Assembly (NCBI GenBank): GCA_946536315.1
Contig: CAMNEH010000002.1
Location: 1-64,000, forward strand
Source of the DNA: an uncultured Clostridia bacterium
Lineage (GTDB): Bacteria > Bacillota > Clostridia > Christensenellales > Aristaeellaceae
Direction: 5' to 3'
Length of the DNA: 64,000 nucleotides
Shown here: positions 44,822 to 52,820 of the stretch, piece after piece
Numbering within the stretch: position 1 is the first letter of the stretch
Layout: each line of letters begins with the position of its first letter
Notes under the pieces: generated by a model
Database searches by the model: none
What the model was told of the DNA's origin: nothing
What the model saw: the letters and a program-made list of their open reading frames with translations, nothing else
Position numbers and translations under genes: made by a program

Positions 44822-46075
44822 CTACCAGTCCAGGCTTTCGGGATTCAACAAAAAGTCGTAGACGCTCATGACCAGAACACCTTTCTCGTTATACAGTGGC
44901 GCCAACGCGTCCTTCGTGATCATGATCTTCTTGAAAGCGTCTCCCGTATTCATCAGGGATCGCTGCTCCTGCTGCATTTTCTTTTCATCCGGCATCGCGA
45001 AGGCCGACTGAATATAATAGCGTTTAGAGCCCTTGTTGCAGACAAAATCAATCTCCAGCTGCTTTCTGATCTTTTTGCCTGCCTGATCGGTTTCATTCAT
45101 TACGATTACGCCGACGTCCACGTTATAGCCCCTGACCTTCAGCTCGTTAAAAATGATGTTTTCCATGGCGTGCGTTTCTTCGACCTGTCTGAAATTGAGT
45201 CTGGCATTCCTCAGCCCCAGATCTGTGAAATAATATTTAGACGGCGTATCGATATATTTCTTTCCCTTGATGTCATACCGTATCGCGCTGTCGATCAGGA
45301 AAGAGTCCTCAAGGTACCCGATATACCGTTTGATCGTTGTCTTGCTGATTTTCTTGTTCTTAACACTCTGAAAGGTTGCCGAAAGCTTGCTCGGATTGGT
45401 CAGGGAGCCAATCGCAGATGAGAGGATATTCAGCAGTTCTTCCAGCTCCGCCCTGTTTCTGACATTGTTCCGGCCGACGATATCGGAGATATAGGTCTCC
45501 TCGAACAAGGACTTCAGGAAATCAGCCTTCTGGTCCGGCGCCTGGAAATTCAGCACCAGCGGCAGTCCGCCGTAAAGCACATAATCACGCCATCCGCCGG
45601 CCCTGTCTCCATCATACACAGACATAAACTCCGCAAATGTCAATGGATACATGTGCACTTCATCGCCCCGCCCGCGGAACTCCGTAATGATATCCTTTGA
45701 AAGAAACTTCGCATTGCTGCCTGTCACATAGACATCGACATTCTTCCTTCTTGCCAGACTGTTCAGGACAGATTCAAAGTCGCCAAGAAGCTGTACTTCA
45801 TCCAGAAGCACATAGTACTGTTCCTGATCGTTGATTCTTTCGGTGAGATACGGGAAGAACAATTCCGGATCCTGATACTTTTTGTTTTCATAAGCATCAA
45901 AAGCCATCTCAATGATGTGATCATCCGGAACCTGATCATTTTTCAGGTACTCTCTGAACAATTCAAAAAGCAAATAGGATTTGCCGCATCTGCGCACACC
46001 GGTCACGACCTTGATCAGGCCATTATGACGCTTGGAAATCAGCTTGTTCAGGTAAATATCCCTGCGTATGACCAT
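44822..46075 (-). CDS. AAA-family ATPase with DUF4143 C-terminal domain
   Basis: About 417 residues. The P-loop 'VVTGVRRCGKSYLLFELF' lies near the start, Walker B is 'YYVLLDEVQLL', sensor-like 'VTGSNAKFLSKDI' follows, and then the DUF4143 nuclease-like part ('ENIIFNELKVRGYNVDVGVI', 'LEIDFVCNKGSKRYYIQ'). This family is common and often multi-copy in gut Firmicutes, and its function is unknown; roles in defence or toxin-antitoxin behaviour have been proposed. ATG 46075 is preferred over TTG 46087. More AT-rich than its neighbours, with its own promoter and two palindromic operators, so it looks like a mobile cassette gene. Confidence 0.88.
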   Translation of the reverse strand: MVIRRDIYLNKLISKRHNGLIKVVTGVRRCGKSYLLFELFREYLKNDQVPDDHIIEMAFDAYENKKYQDPELFFPYLTERINDQEQYYVLLDEVQLLGDFESVLNSLARRKNVDVYVTGSNAKFLSKDIITEFRGRGDEVHMYPLTFAEFMSVYDGDRAGGWRDYVLYGGLPLVLNFQAPDQKADFLKSLFEETYISDIVGRNNVRNRAELEELLNILSSAIGSLTNPSKLSATFQSVKNKKISKTTIKRYIGYLEDSFLIDSAIRYDIKGKKYIDTPSKYYFTDLGLRNARLNFRQVEETHAMENIIFNELKVRGYNVDVGVIVMNETDQAGKKIRKQLEIDFVCNKGSKRYYIQSAFAMPDEKKMQQEQRSLMNTGDAFKKIMITKDALAPLYNEKGVLVMSVYDFLLNPESLDW

Positions 46076-46101
46076 GCGATCACCCAATCAGCTCATGATA
46101 C

Positions 46102-46124
46102 AAAAATGCGGAATCCGCATTTTT
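46102..46124. promoter_or_regulatory. Palindromic operator 1 of the DUF4143 ATPase gene
   Basis: AAAAATGCGGA-A-TCCGCATTTTT is a perfect 11-bp inverted repeat lying over the predicted start point, between the -10 and the gene. It is part of a longer block, TGCGGAATCCGCATTTTTGT followed by CCATTT, that recurs 75 bp upstream of the gene's promoter. Confidence 0.7.
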
Positions 46125-46134
46125 GTCCATTTGC

Positions 46135-46163
46135 ATTATATCCTATCCAGGCCGGATATTCAA
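46135..46163 (-). promoter_or_regulatory. Promoter of the DUF4143 ATPase gene
   Basis: On the minus strand, TTGAAT (46158-46163), 17 bp and TATAAT (46135-46140). It lies exactly between the two operator copies. Confidence 0.7.
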
Positions 46164-46181
46164 TGCCCTATGTGACATTTT

Positions 46182-46207
46182 TGCGGAATCCGCATTTTTG
46201 TCCATTT
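46182..46207. promoter_or_regulatory. Palindromic operator 2 of the DUF4143 ATPase gene
   Basis: TGCGGAATCCGCA plus TTTTTGTCCATTT repeats the block at 46107-46132 in the same orientation, 75 bp away. One repressor binding both sites could loop out the promoter. Confidence 0.65.
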
Positions 46208-46259
46208 CAGCTCATGCTTGCTATTCAGTTCTCCGGCTGCGGCCGATGCGCTCAGGGGC

Positions 46260-48035
46260 TCAGGGCAGCTTTTCCACCGTCAGCGCCAGCGGGCCGCCTT
46301 CAGGATCAGCCGTATACTCCAGGGACGTATCGATGGAATAGCCTTCCGGCGCGTAGATCACCTGCAGATGATAGGGATACGGCGCGCCGACGAACGTGGC
46401 GACGCCCTGGTCATCGGCGGCGACGGGCGTGCAGGTGCTGTCCGTGCAGAAATTGACGAGGCAGCCCGGCACCGGATCGCCAAACTGATCGGTGAACACC
46501 ACGGTATAGGTGACCTCCGCCGCGGCGGACGCGTCCTGCGCCGTTCCCGCGTCCTGCGCGTCCCCGCCTCGCGCCGTGCCGTCCGCGTAGCGGTACACGC
46601 AGGAGATGCCCGAGGCGTTCAGCATCGTCTCGAACGCGTCGGCGGCCTGCTCCGTCGGGAAGAGGAACGCCGCTGCCTCATACGCCATGGTCGCGCTGTT
46701 GAACAGCACGAGGTTGCCGTAGGAATAGCCGTCCGCCGCGGCCGTGTCGGTGAGCTCGCCGTTCAGCAGGTCATAGGCGGTCCAGACGCCGCTGTTGCCC
46801 AGCAGCAGCGCGTCGTCACAGTTCAGGGTACCGGAAATGCCCGCGGCAAACCGCACGGTATCGCTGTTGACCACCCAGAACCCAACGCGCCCTGTGCCCA
46901 TATACGCGGCCATGTCGATCGCCTGGCCGTCTTCATCCGTGAAGACGATTTCCCGCGCGCCCTCATTGCGCACGTCGATGCCGGTTTCCGCCGCATAAGG
47001 ATAGCTGACCAGCGGATTACCGCTGAGCGCCGCCGTGGCCTCATCGCCGCTCAGCAGCGCGAAGTCCCTGAGCCACACCGCGTCGCCCTCGCGCTCGCCC
47101 GTATAGCCCTTGCTGTACCTGAGGCTGACGCGGTTTTCGCCTTCCCGCAGCGCCACGGCGTATTCCGCCCAGTCAAAGCGGCCGGTGAGCGCCCGCTGCT
47201 GTTCGCCATTCAGGCGGATCACGAAGCGGTCCGCGCCCGGCTCGCTCATGAGCCTGAAGGAGAAGCGCAGCGCGTCGCCCGCCTTCGCGTCGGCGCAGAC
47301 GATCATTTCGGCATCGCTGTCGCTGACGCCCGCGTTGCCGGAACGGACGCAGGCCACGCCGTCAAGCGTCTCCACGGTGAACGGCCAGGCGTACTCGTCC
47401 TCCGGCGCGGCGACCGTGAACGGCGCGCCGAGAACCGCCGCCAGCGCGTCCTCCGCGCCTTCGGCCGTCCGGGGCGGTCTGCGCTTTGGAAATTCGTCGA
47501 ACACGCGCGTTTCGGTATAGTCGTCGGCGGTCAGCAGCTCAAACGCGTTGAGGAAGGGATCGGCCGAGGGCTGCGAGCCCACGCTGATCAGCACCACGTT
47601 GCCAAAACGGTCCACCAGCACGCTGGTCGGGATGCCGGTGGTCACGAACCGCGCGTACATGCCGGCGTCCCCGTCGCGCGCGACCTTGAAGGTCATGCCG
47701 TGCGACGCCGCATAGGCGCTCAGCTTTTCGTTGGTGTCATTCGGCTCGCCGGATATGGCGATGATTTCCACCTGGTCCTGGTAGCGCTCGTACGCCTGCT
47801 GCATGAACGGGAATTCCCGCTCGCAGGGGCCGCACCACGTCGCCCAGAAATTTACCAGCACCGCCTGGCGGCGCGTCAGCGTTTCGGACAGGGAGAAGGT
47901 CTCCCCCGTGATCGTCGTCACGGTAAAGTCCGGCATCGGCTGGCCCAGGTACCTTTCCGGCCCGCTCTCCCCCGCCGCCGCGCAGGCGGCGCCCAGCACA
48001 GCAATCAGCAGCAGCGTGACGATCATCTTCTTCAT
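46260..48035 (-). CDS. Exported TlpA-like thioredoxin with long C-terminal extension
   Basis: About 591 residues. The signal peptide 'MKKMIVTLLLIAVLGAACAA' may be lipidated at Cys. A TlpA/ResA-type redoxin domain (~25-165) follows, with the active site 'NFWATWCGPCERE' and 'TTGIPTSVLVD'. The next ~400 residues contain beta-rich segments and an Ig- or Cna-B-like end ('TYTVVFTDQFGDPVPGCLVN', 'GVATFVGAPYPYHLQVIYAP'). It probably reduces or exchanges disulfides outside the membrane. Start ATG 48035 was chosen because GGAGG lies 11 bases before it; the track start has no RBS. Divergent from the rhodanese gene. Confidence 0.82.
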   Translation of the reverse strand: MKKMIVTLLLIAVLGAACAAAGESGPERYLGQPMPDFTVTTITGETFSLSETLTRRQAVLVNFWATWCGPCEREFPFMQQAYERYQDQVEIIAISGEPNDTNEKLSAYAASHGMTFKVARDGDAGMYARFVTTGIPTSVLVDRFGNVVLISVGSQPSADPFLNAFELLTADDYTETRVFDEFPKRRPPRTAEGAEDALAAVLGAPFTVAAPEDEYAWPFTVETLDGVACVRSGNAGVSDSDAEMIVCADAKAGDALRFSFRLMSEPGADRFVIRLNGEQQRALTGRFDWAEYAVALREGENRVSLRYSKGYTGEREGDAVWLRDFALLSGDEATAALSGNPLVSYPYAAETGIDVRNEGAREIVFTDEDGQAIDMAAYMGTGRVGFWVVNSDTVRFAAGISGTLNCDDALLLGNSGVWTAYDLLNGELTDTAAADGYSYGNLVLFNSATMAYEAAAFLFPTEQAADAFETMLNASGISCVYRYADGTARGGDAQDAGTAQDASAAAEVTYTVVFTDQFGDPVPGCLVNFCTDSTCTPVAADDQGVATFVGAPYPYHLQVIYAPEGYSIDTSLEYTADPEGGPLALTVEKLP

Positions 48036-48076
48036 CGATTCACTATCCTCCAGGTGCATTGATCTGGTTTCCACTT

Positions 48077-48105
48077 ATGATAGCACGCAGCATCCGGAAA
48101 CACAA
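48077..48105 (-). promoter_or_regulatory. Promoter of the TlpA-like gene
   Basis: On the minus strand, TTGTGT (48100-48105), 17 bp and TATCAT (48077-48082). It is back to back with the rhodanese promoter. Confidence 0.5.
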
Positions 48106-48128
48106 GCGTTCAATAATGGCAAAATTGG

Positions 48129-48157
48129 TTGACAAACGAACAAATATGCGATATAAT
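48129..48157 (+). promoter_or_regulatory. Consensus sigma-70 promoter of the FMN-binding/rhodanese gene
   Basis: TTGACA (48129-48134), 17 bp and TATAAT (48152-48157): a perfect match in both boxes and spacing, 33 bp before the ATG. Expression should be strong and constitutive unless repressed. Confidence 0.85.
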
Positions 48158-48190
48158 CGAAATTGCCAAATGAGAAAGGAGGTAGCCCCT

Positions 48191-49510
48191 ATGCTCAAAC
48201 GGATGCTGGTCTGTCTCATGTGCGCGCTGCTGCTGATGCCGGCAGCGCACGCCGCGGAGCTGTCGCTGGGAGACGTCAACGACTTCCTTAACGGCACCGC
48301 GAAGCTCGGCGAGGGCAGCAAAGCCAACCAGGTGGCCGTCATTCCCTTCAATCATATCGACGGCCCGAAGGAAGAGGACCTGTTCTACGCCTTTGTTCCC
48401 TTCAAGTATGTGGCGCGCAGCTACATCAAGTACCAGGTCACCTTCATCTCCTGTACCTGCCGTTCGGCGGACGTCAACGTCTGGTCCACCGCGTACCTGG
48501 AGCTCACCACACCCTCCAGCGGCAAGCTGGACGACGCCGCGATCCGCACGATCAGCTTTGACGCCGATTCCACCGGCCATTACCTGGGGGGCTTCTGGGG
48601 CGACAGCAATCCCCCACCCACTGCGGCGACCGCGACTTACGAGCGCTTTAAGGCCGAGTGGCTGCCCTTCTATACCGGCAAGACCTACGCGGAGCTCAAG
48701 GCCCTGAACACCATCGACGACATCACTGCCGAAGGCGCGCCGGACGTTGACACCTGGACGGGCGCGACCGTGTCCTCCAACAACGTGCTGCGCATTATCC
48801 AGGCCATGTTCGCCTATCATGCGACGGATTCCTTCTTTGACGCGGATCCGGACGCCGTGGCCCTGCGCGAAGTATTCGCTGCCAGGCAGACTGTCGCCGC
48901 GTCCGCAGCCGCTGCCGCCGGCACCACGGCCCAGGCCGAGCTCCCGCCCCCTGTGGACACCACCAAAACCTACCTGGCCAATAAGGATGACACTCAGGAA
49001 ACCTTCTGCGAGCCAGGCAACTTCGGCCCGACCTGCTCCGCCATCAACAACACCAACCTGCGTGAATACCTCGGCCGCACAGACGTCATGTACATCGACC
49101 TGCGCGACTACGCCGATTACGCGAAGAAGCACCTGCGCAACTTTGAGTGCGTGCCGTACTTCGCCCTGATCTTCAACGCGGAGGCCTGCAACGACGCGAG
49201 TCTGCCCCAGCTCTACGGCGGCACCGTGGATGCGCCCATTCCCGTCTATGTCGAATCCGACGAGCTGCTGGAAGCCCTCTTCCCCAAGAACAAGGTCATC
49301 TTCCTCATGTGCCAGAGCGGCGGCCGCGTGAACCAGCTGATGAAGCTGCTGAACGCCCGTGGCTGGGATATGAGTAAGGTGTATAACATCGGCGGCATGG
49401 CGCAGTACGCCGGCGCGGAATACCGTGACATCGTCACCGACACGCCCGAAATCGCGATCAACGCCACCTATTCCTTCGACGGCCTGACCCGGATCGCCCC
49501 GGCTCAATAA
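48191..49510 (+). CDS. Exported FMN-binding domain fused to a rhodanese domain
   Basis: 439 residues from ATG 48191 (RBS AAGGAGG; the track start 48059 is upstream of the promoter). The signal peptide 'MLKRMLVCLMCALLLMPAAH' is probably cut after 'AHA'. Residues ~30-230 form an FMN-binding domain with the flavinylation motif 'DTWTGATVSS' (acceptor Thr193), a target of ApbE. Residues ~300-430 form a rhodanese domain with the active loop Cys in 'FLMCQSGGRVNQ'. A covalently bound flavin next to a sulfur-transfer Cys points to extracellular redox or sulfur chemistry. The pairing with a divergent TlpA thioredoxin fits that. Confidence 0.85.
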   Translation: MLKRMLVCLMCALLLMPAAHAAELSLGDVNDFLNGTAKLGEGSKANQVAVIPFNHIDGPKEEDLFYAFVPFKYVARSYIKYQVTFISCTCRSADVNVWSTAYLELTTPSSGKLDDAAIRTISFDADSTGHYLGGFWGDSNPPPTAATATYERFKAEWLPFYTGKTYAELKALNTIDDITAEGAPDVDTWTGATVSSNNVLRIIQAMFAYHATDSFFDADPDAVALREVFAARQTVAASAAAAAGTTAQAELPPPVDTTKTYLANKDDTQETFCEPGNFGPTCSAINNTNLREYLGRTDVMYIDLRDYADYAKKHLRNFECVPYFALIFNAEACNDASLPQLYGGTVDAPIPVYVESDELLEALFPKNKVIFLMCQSGGRVNQLMKLLNARGWDMSKVYNIGGMAQYAGAEYRDIVTDTPEIAINATYSFDGLTRIAPAQ

Positions 49511-49527
49511 TCCCGTTCTTTCCATGG

Positions 49528-49556
49528 TCTGCGGCGGTTATCGCCGCGGGCTTTTT
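49528..49556 (+). terminator. Terminator of the rhodanese gene
   Basis: GCGGCG-GTTAT-CGCCGC with a few more G-C and G-U pairs outside, followed by CTTTTT, 18 bp after the stop. Confidence 0.8.
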
Positions 49557-49609
49557 GTATTCCGCTCCAGGTCCGGTCGGGGGCTGATCATTCACGGTTT
49601 ACAAAGCCC

Positions 49610-49638
49610 TTGATTTTCACACGAAAATCGGCGATAAT
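49610..49638 (+). promoter_or_regulatory. Promoter of the exported hypothetical gene
   Basis: TTGATT (49610-49615), 17 bp and GATAAT (49633-49638), 49 bp before ATG 49688. Confidence 0.55.
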
Positions 49639-49687
49639 CACACAGAGGGTTTTCACGATCCTATGACAGTGAAGGAGTGTGCGTTCC

Positions 49688-50524
49688 ATGATGAAAAAAC
49701 GGATGATCTCATCGCTGCTGGTCGTCTGGCTGATCTTCGCCGGAGCCGCCGCCCTCGCGGAGACGCGCGAAACGGTCATCGAGCGCGAGGGCGAAGCGGA
49801 AACCGTGACAGAGACGCTGTTCGAAAGCCCGCAGGGCTTCTCCTTCTGGTACGCCGACGAGTGGCTGGAAGCGTACGAGGGCACGATGTACGATATCGAC
49901 GGCGCAATCGTCGAATCGCGGTACTCGGACGACGGCATGGTCCTGTCGGCGATGCCCGCGGAGGACGCCGAGGAATATATCGAGGGCATCACCTCCGCCG
50001 ACGCGCGCGTCCAGGAGGATGTGTACCGCGAGCCTGAGGACGGGATGATCCTCTTCTGCACCGTGATCGCCGATCAGGGGCAGTACGTGCTCGCGGTCGG
50101 GGAATACGCCGAAGAAGCGGCCGAGGGCAACGGCGTCCTGCTGCAGCGCGTGCTGGACAGCGTCGCCACGTCGGCTTCGTCCCAGGACGCCGCCGCGATC
50201 CGCGCGGAATGGCGAAACGAGGCCGCCGGACAGATTCTCCTGACCGCGCTGTCGCCGGTCAGCGACGTCGTCCTGCTCCACCTGAACTGGGGCTACATGA
50301 ACGCCGACGGCGTTCCCGACATCACCTGGACCCCCTACGCGCCGCTGGGCAGCCTCAGCGAGGGCCAGTCGGTCGCGGTCACGCTGGCCTTCATCGGCGA
50401 CATGCCCGACAACGGCCTCATGTACACGGACGCGGACGGCGCTTCGCACGCCTTCGCCCTGGATATCAGCGGCGAGGACGGTCACCTGTACCTGTGGCCG
50501 CTGGACGCCGCTCAGCCGGAGTAA
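49688..50524 (+). CDS. Exported hypothetical protein
   Basis: 278 residues. The signal peptide 'MMKKRMISSLLVVWLIFAGA' is cut near 'ALA'. The first half ('FSFWYADEWLEAYEG', 'IVESRYSDDGMVLSAMPAED') resembles small exported proteins with a PsbP/DUF1795-like fold; this is a weak impression. The second half is beta-rich ('DVVLLHLNWGYMNADGVPDI'). I do not recognise a family. ATG 49688 is 10 bases from AAGGAGT, whereas GTG 49679 is too close. Its own promoter and the terminator in front make it a single-gene unit. Confidence 0.65.
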   Translation: MMKKRMISSLLVVWLIFAGAAALAETRETVIEREGEAETVTETLFESPQGFSFWYADEWLEAYEGTMYDIDGAIVESRYSDDGMVLSAMPAEDAEEYIEGITSADARVQEDVYREPEDGMILFCTVIADQGQYVLAVGEYAEEAAEGNGVLLQRVLDSVATSASSQDAAAIRAEWRNEAAGQILLTALSPVSDVVLLHLNWGYMNADGVPDITWTPYAPLGSLSEGQSVAVTLAFIGDMPDNGLMYTDADGASHAFALDISGEDGHLYLWPLDAAQPE

Positions 50525-50531
50525 GCGCCGT

Positions 50532-50715
50532 TCAGAACCGCGTCAGCAGGAACGCCATATAGAACGGCAGGGTGAGGATCCGCCCGGCGCGGCCGACGTT
50601 GTCATCCCCCAGCTTGATGGCGCTGTCGACATGGGTTTTTTCCGGATGATTGAGCAATGTTTTGGCGCTCTTGGCGTTTCCCGTCGAGGCCTTGACCTCG
50701 AGCAGCGTGCATTAA
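50532..50715 (-). pseudogene. C-terminal remnant of a second DUF4143 ATPase
   Basis: The minus strand reads LLEVKASTGNAKSAKTLLNH then PEKTHVDSAIKLGDDNVGRA and ILTLPFYMAFLL before the stop. This matches the conserved C-terminus of the AAA/DUF4143 family ('VEVKA...K..HVD..IKL...N.G....I.TLP.YMAFL'). It is preceded by AT-rich DNA with no frame for the rest. It differs from the C-terminus of the intact gene at 44822, so it belonged to another subfamily member. The AT-rich stretch 50716-50840 holds nothing else I can identify. Confidence 0.7.
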
Positions 50716-50840
50716 TCATATTTTTTCAGGGACTTTTGGACGAAACGAAATATTTTTCTAAGGTCTTTCGACCATTACTGAAATATTTTTCAAACGAGTT
50801 TTGTCCTTGGCTCCGAAATCAGAAATCCGGAGCATCAGAA

Positions 50841-50879
50841 ACAGCCGCGGCGGAGGGGGCTTCCCTCCGCCGCGGCTGT
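50841..50879 (-). terminator. Very strong hairpin behind the flavin reductase gene
   Basis: ACAGCCGCGGCGGAGGG and CCCTCCGCCGCGGCTGT form a perfect 17-bp stem around GGCTT, 26 bp behind the minus-strand stop at 50905. Only three T follow on that strand, but the stem is strong enough to end or protect the transcript. Confidence 0.65.
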
Positions 50880-50904
50880 GGTTGTATGGGTGGATTGGAT
50901 CGTT

Positions 50905-52707
50905 TTATTTGCCCTTGATCGCGTTGTTGACGGCGGTCATCACGCCCACGGACGTCATGGTCGCGCCGCTGACCACATCGACATAGGCCTTGTCGTTTTC
51001 GACGATGCGTTCAATGGTCTGCTCAAACGCGCGCTGCGAGAAGCCGGGGGTCTCCCACTCGTCCAGCACTTCGACCGCGGTGATGTCGTCGCCCATCTTG
51101 GTCACGCGCACCGTGATCGGCACCGGGCTCTTGCCCTCGCCCTGGCCGATATACTGGTTTTCGCCGGCCTCGAACTGCTTTTCGGCCACCGTCGGCGCGA
51201 AGGGCGTCTTGCCCTCCATCACGCTGCCGGCCCACGTATCGCCGATGCCCGCCACCGCGTTGCGCGCGCTGATGCGGCCATAGGCCATGCCGCCGCCGAT
51301 GTTGCAGGACGCCTGATAGCAGTGGCTCCAGATGTCGCCCAGCTCGCCCGCCTCATACAGGTGCGGGATGGCCGTGCCGTCCAGCGCGATGATCTCGCCG
51401 CCCAGACCGCGCTCCGGACCGCCCTGGGTGTTGCCCACGCAGTGGCTGATCGGGATGGAATAGAACGGTGCGGTCACGATCGGGTATTCCGCGGTCTCGT
51501 TGAACTTCGCCACGGACGCGGCGAGGGTCTCCGCCGGCACGTCGATCTTGGCGGCCAGCTCCTCAATGGTATCGGCGGACTCGAAGAATCCGTGCTCGAG
51601 CTCCCACTGATTGCCCTCGCTGAACGAGTTGTGGATCGGCGACACGCTGACCGAGTTCTGATCGAAGATCGCGAAGGAGCGCTGCGGATACAGCGACAGC
51701 TTGTATGTGCCATAGAAATAGGACTTGCCGTGGCCGCCCTTGCGGCTGTAGGGCACGTAGATCGCGCCGTCACCGCCGACCAGCATGCCCTTGCCCGCGG
51801 ACGCGCCGAAGGTCATCGCGTCGGTGTCCTTGAAGCGGTAGCCGGTGTTCGGGCCGACGATGTTCGCCATGTGCCACAGCCGCGCACCGACCTCCAGCGC
51901 CATGATGATACCGTCGCCGGTATTGTACAGGCAGTGGCCCAGGGACGGGGAGTCGTGCACGTCATTGAAATCCTCCAGCATGCGCGGGTTGTTCTCATAG
52001 CCGCCGCAGCAGAGGACGACGCCGCCCCGCGCGCGGATGAAGACGGGCTTGCCTTCGATTTCCGCTTCCACGCCGTGGATCATGCGGGTCGCCGGATCCT
52101 GCACCAGGTGCTTGGCGGGCGCTTCATACCAGACGGTGACATTTTCCTGCTCCTCGGCCTTCCGCTTGAGGAATTTGTACATCTGGCCGCTGGGCTTGAT
52201 GCCGCCCGCGCCCATGCCGTTGTTGCCGTCGATGGTCAGCGGGAAGATGCCGCCCGCGCCGTCCATATCCGGGAATTCGACGCGCTCGAACCGGGAGACG
52301 TTCGGGCCGCCCAGGTCCTTCAGCCACTGCTCGTTATGCATGAGCTCGCTGACATATACGTCGATCATTTCGTCCGTCGGCGTCGCGAAGCCCTCGCGCA
52401 TGGACTTCATGTAGGTCATGGCCATTTCCTTGTCGTCCACCATGGCCGCCCACTGCGCGCAGATCGCGGAGTTGCCGCCGACATAGCCTTCCGGCGCTTT
52501 TTCGAGCACCAGCACCTTCGCGCCCAGCTGCGCCGCTTCGATCGCGGTCGACGCGCCGGCCGCGCCGAGGCCCACGACCACGACGTCGTATTCGGCGTCC
52601 CAGTCGATGGTCTGCTCAAACACAGGCTGGCTTTCTTCCGCCGCCGCCAGCTGGAACGCGCCCAGCAGCATGCTCAGCGCCAGCAGCACCGAAAACAGTT
52701 TCCTCAT
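50905..52707 (-). CDS. Exported FAD-dependent reductase with covalent-FMN domain (fumarate/urocanate reductase type)
   Basis: 600 residues. The signal peptide is 'MRKLFSVLLALSMLLGAFQL' with a cut after 'AAA'. The FAD_binding_2 domain has 'YDVVVVGLGAAGASTAIEAA', 'GGNSAICAQWAAM' and 'GGVVLCCGGYENNP'. The C-terminal FMN-binding domain has the flavinylation motif 'DVVSGATMTSVGV'. Secreted reductases of this layout take electrons from membrane flavoproteins to reduce small enoates such as fumarate or urocanate; the substrate here is not known. ATG 52707 was chosen because GGAG is adjacent to the track ATG 52716. A LysR gene lies just upstream on the same strand. Confidence 0.88.
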   Translation of the reverse strand: MRKLFSVLLALSMLLGAFQLAAAEESQPVFEQTIDWDAEYDVVVVGLGAAGASTAIEAAQLGAKVLVLEKAPEGYVGGNSAICAQWAAMVDDKEMAMTYMKSMREGFATPTDEMIDVYVSELMHNEQWLKDLGGPNVSRFERVEFPDMDGAGGIFPLTIDGNNGMGAGGIKPSGQMYKFLKRKAEEQENVTVWYEAPAKHLVQDPATRMIHGVEAEIEGKPVFIRARGGVVLCCGGYENNPRMLEDFNDVHDSPSLGHCLYNTGDGIIMALEVGARLWHMANIVGPNTGYRFKDTDAMTFGASAGKGMLVGGDGAIYVPYSRKGGHGKSYFYGTYKLSLYPQRSFAIFDQNSVSVSPIHNSFSEGNQWELEHGFFESADTIEELAAKIDVPAETLAASVAKFNETAEYPIVTAPFYSIPISHCVGNTQGGPERGLGGEIIALDGTAIPHLYEAGELGDIWSHCYQASCNIGGGMAYGRISARNAVAGIGDTWAGSVMEGKTPFAPTVAEKQFEAGENQYIGQGEGKSPVPITVRVTKMGDDITAVEVLDEWETPGFSQRAFEQTIERIVENDKAYVDVVSGATMTSVGVMTAVNNAIKGK

Positions 52708-52736
52708 ATCAGGCATCTCCTTTTTTTGATGAAATT

Positions 52737-52753
52737 AGTGGAAATCTTCCACT
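52737..52753. promoter_or_regulatory. Palindrome upstream of the flavin reductase, possible LysR operator
   Basis: AGTGGAA-ATC-TTCCACT, a perfect 7-bp inverted repeat, lies 30 bp upstream of the reductase ATG in the 113-bp gap behind lysR. Its position suits a regulatory site. Confidence 0.5.
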
Positions 52754-52820
52754 TCTCGACAAGATTTTAACATGTATTCATCAAAAAGAGAAATGCCGAA
52801 GCCTTATCAATGGTGATGAT

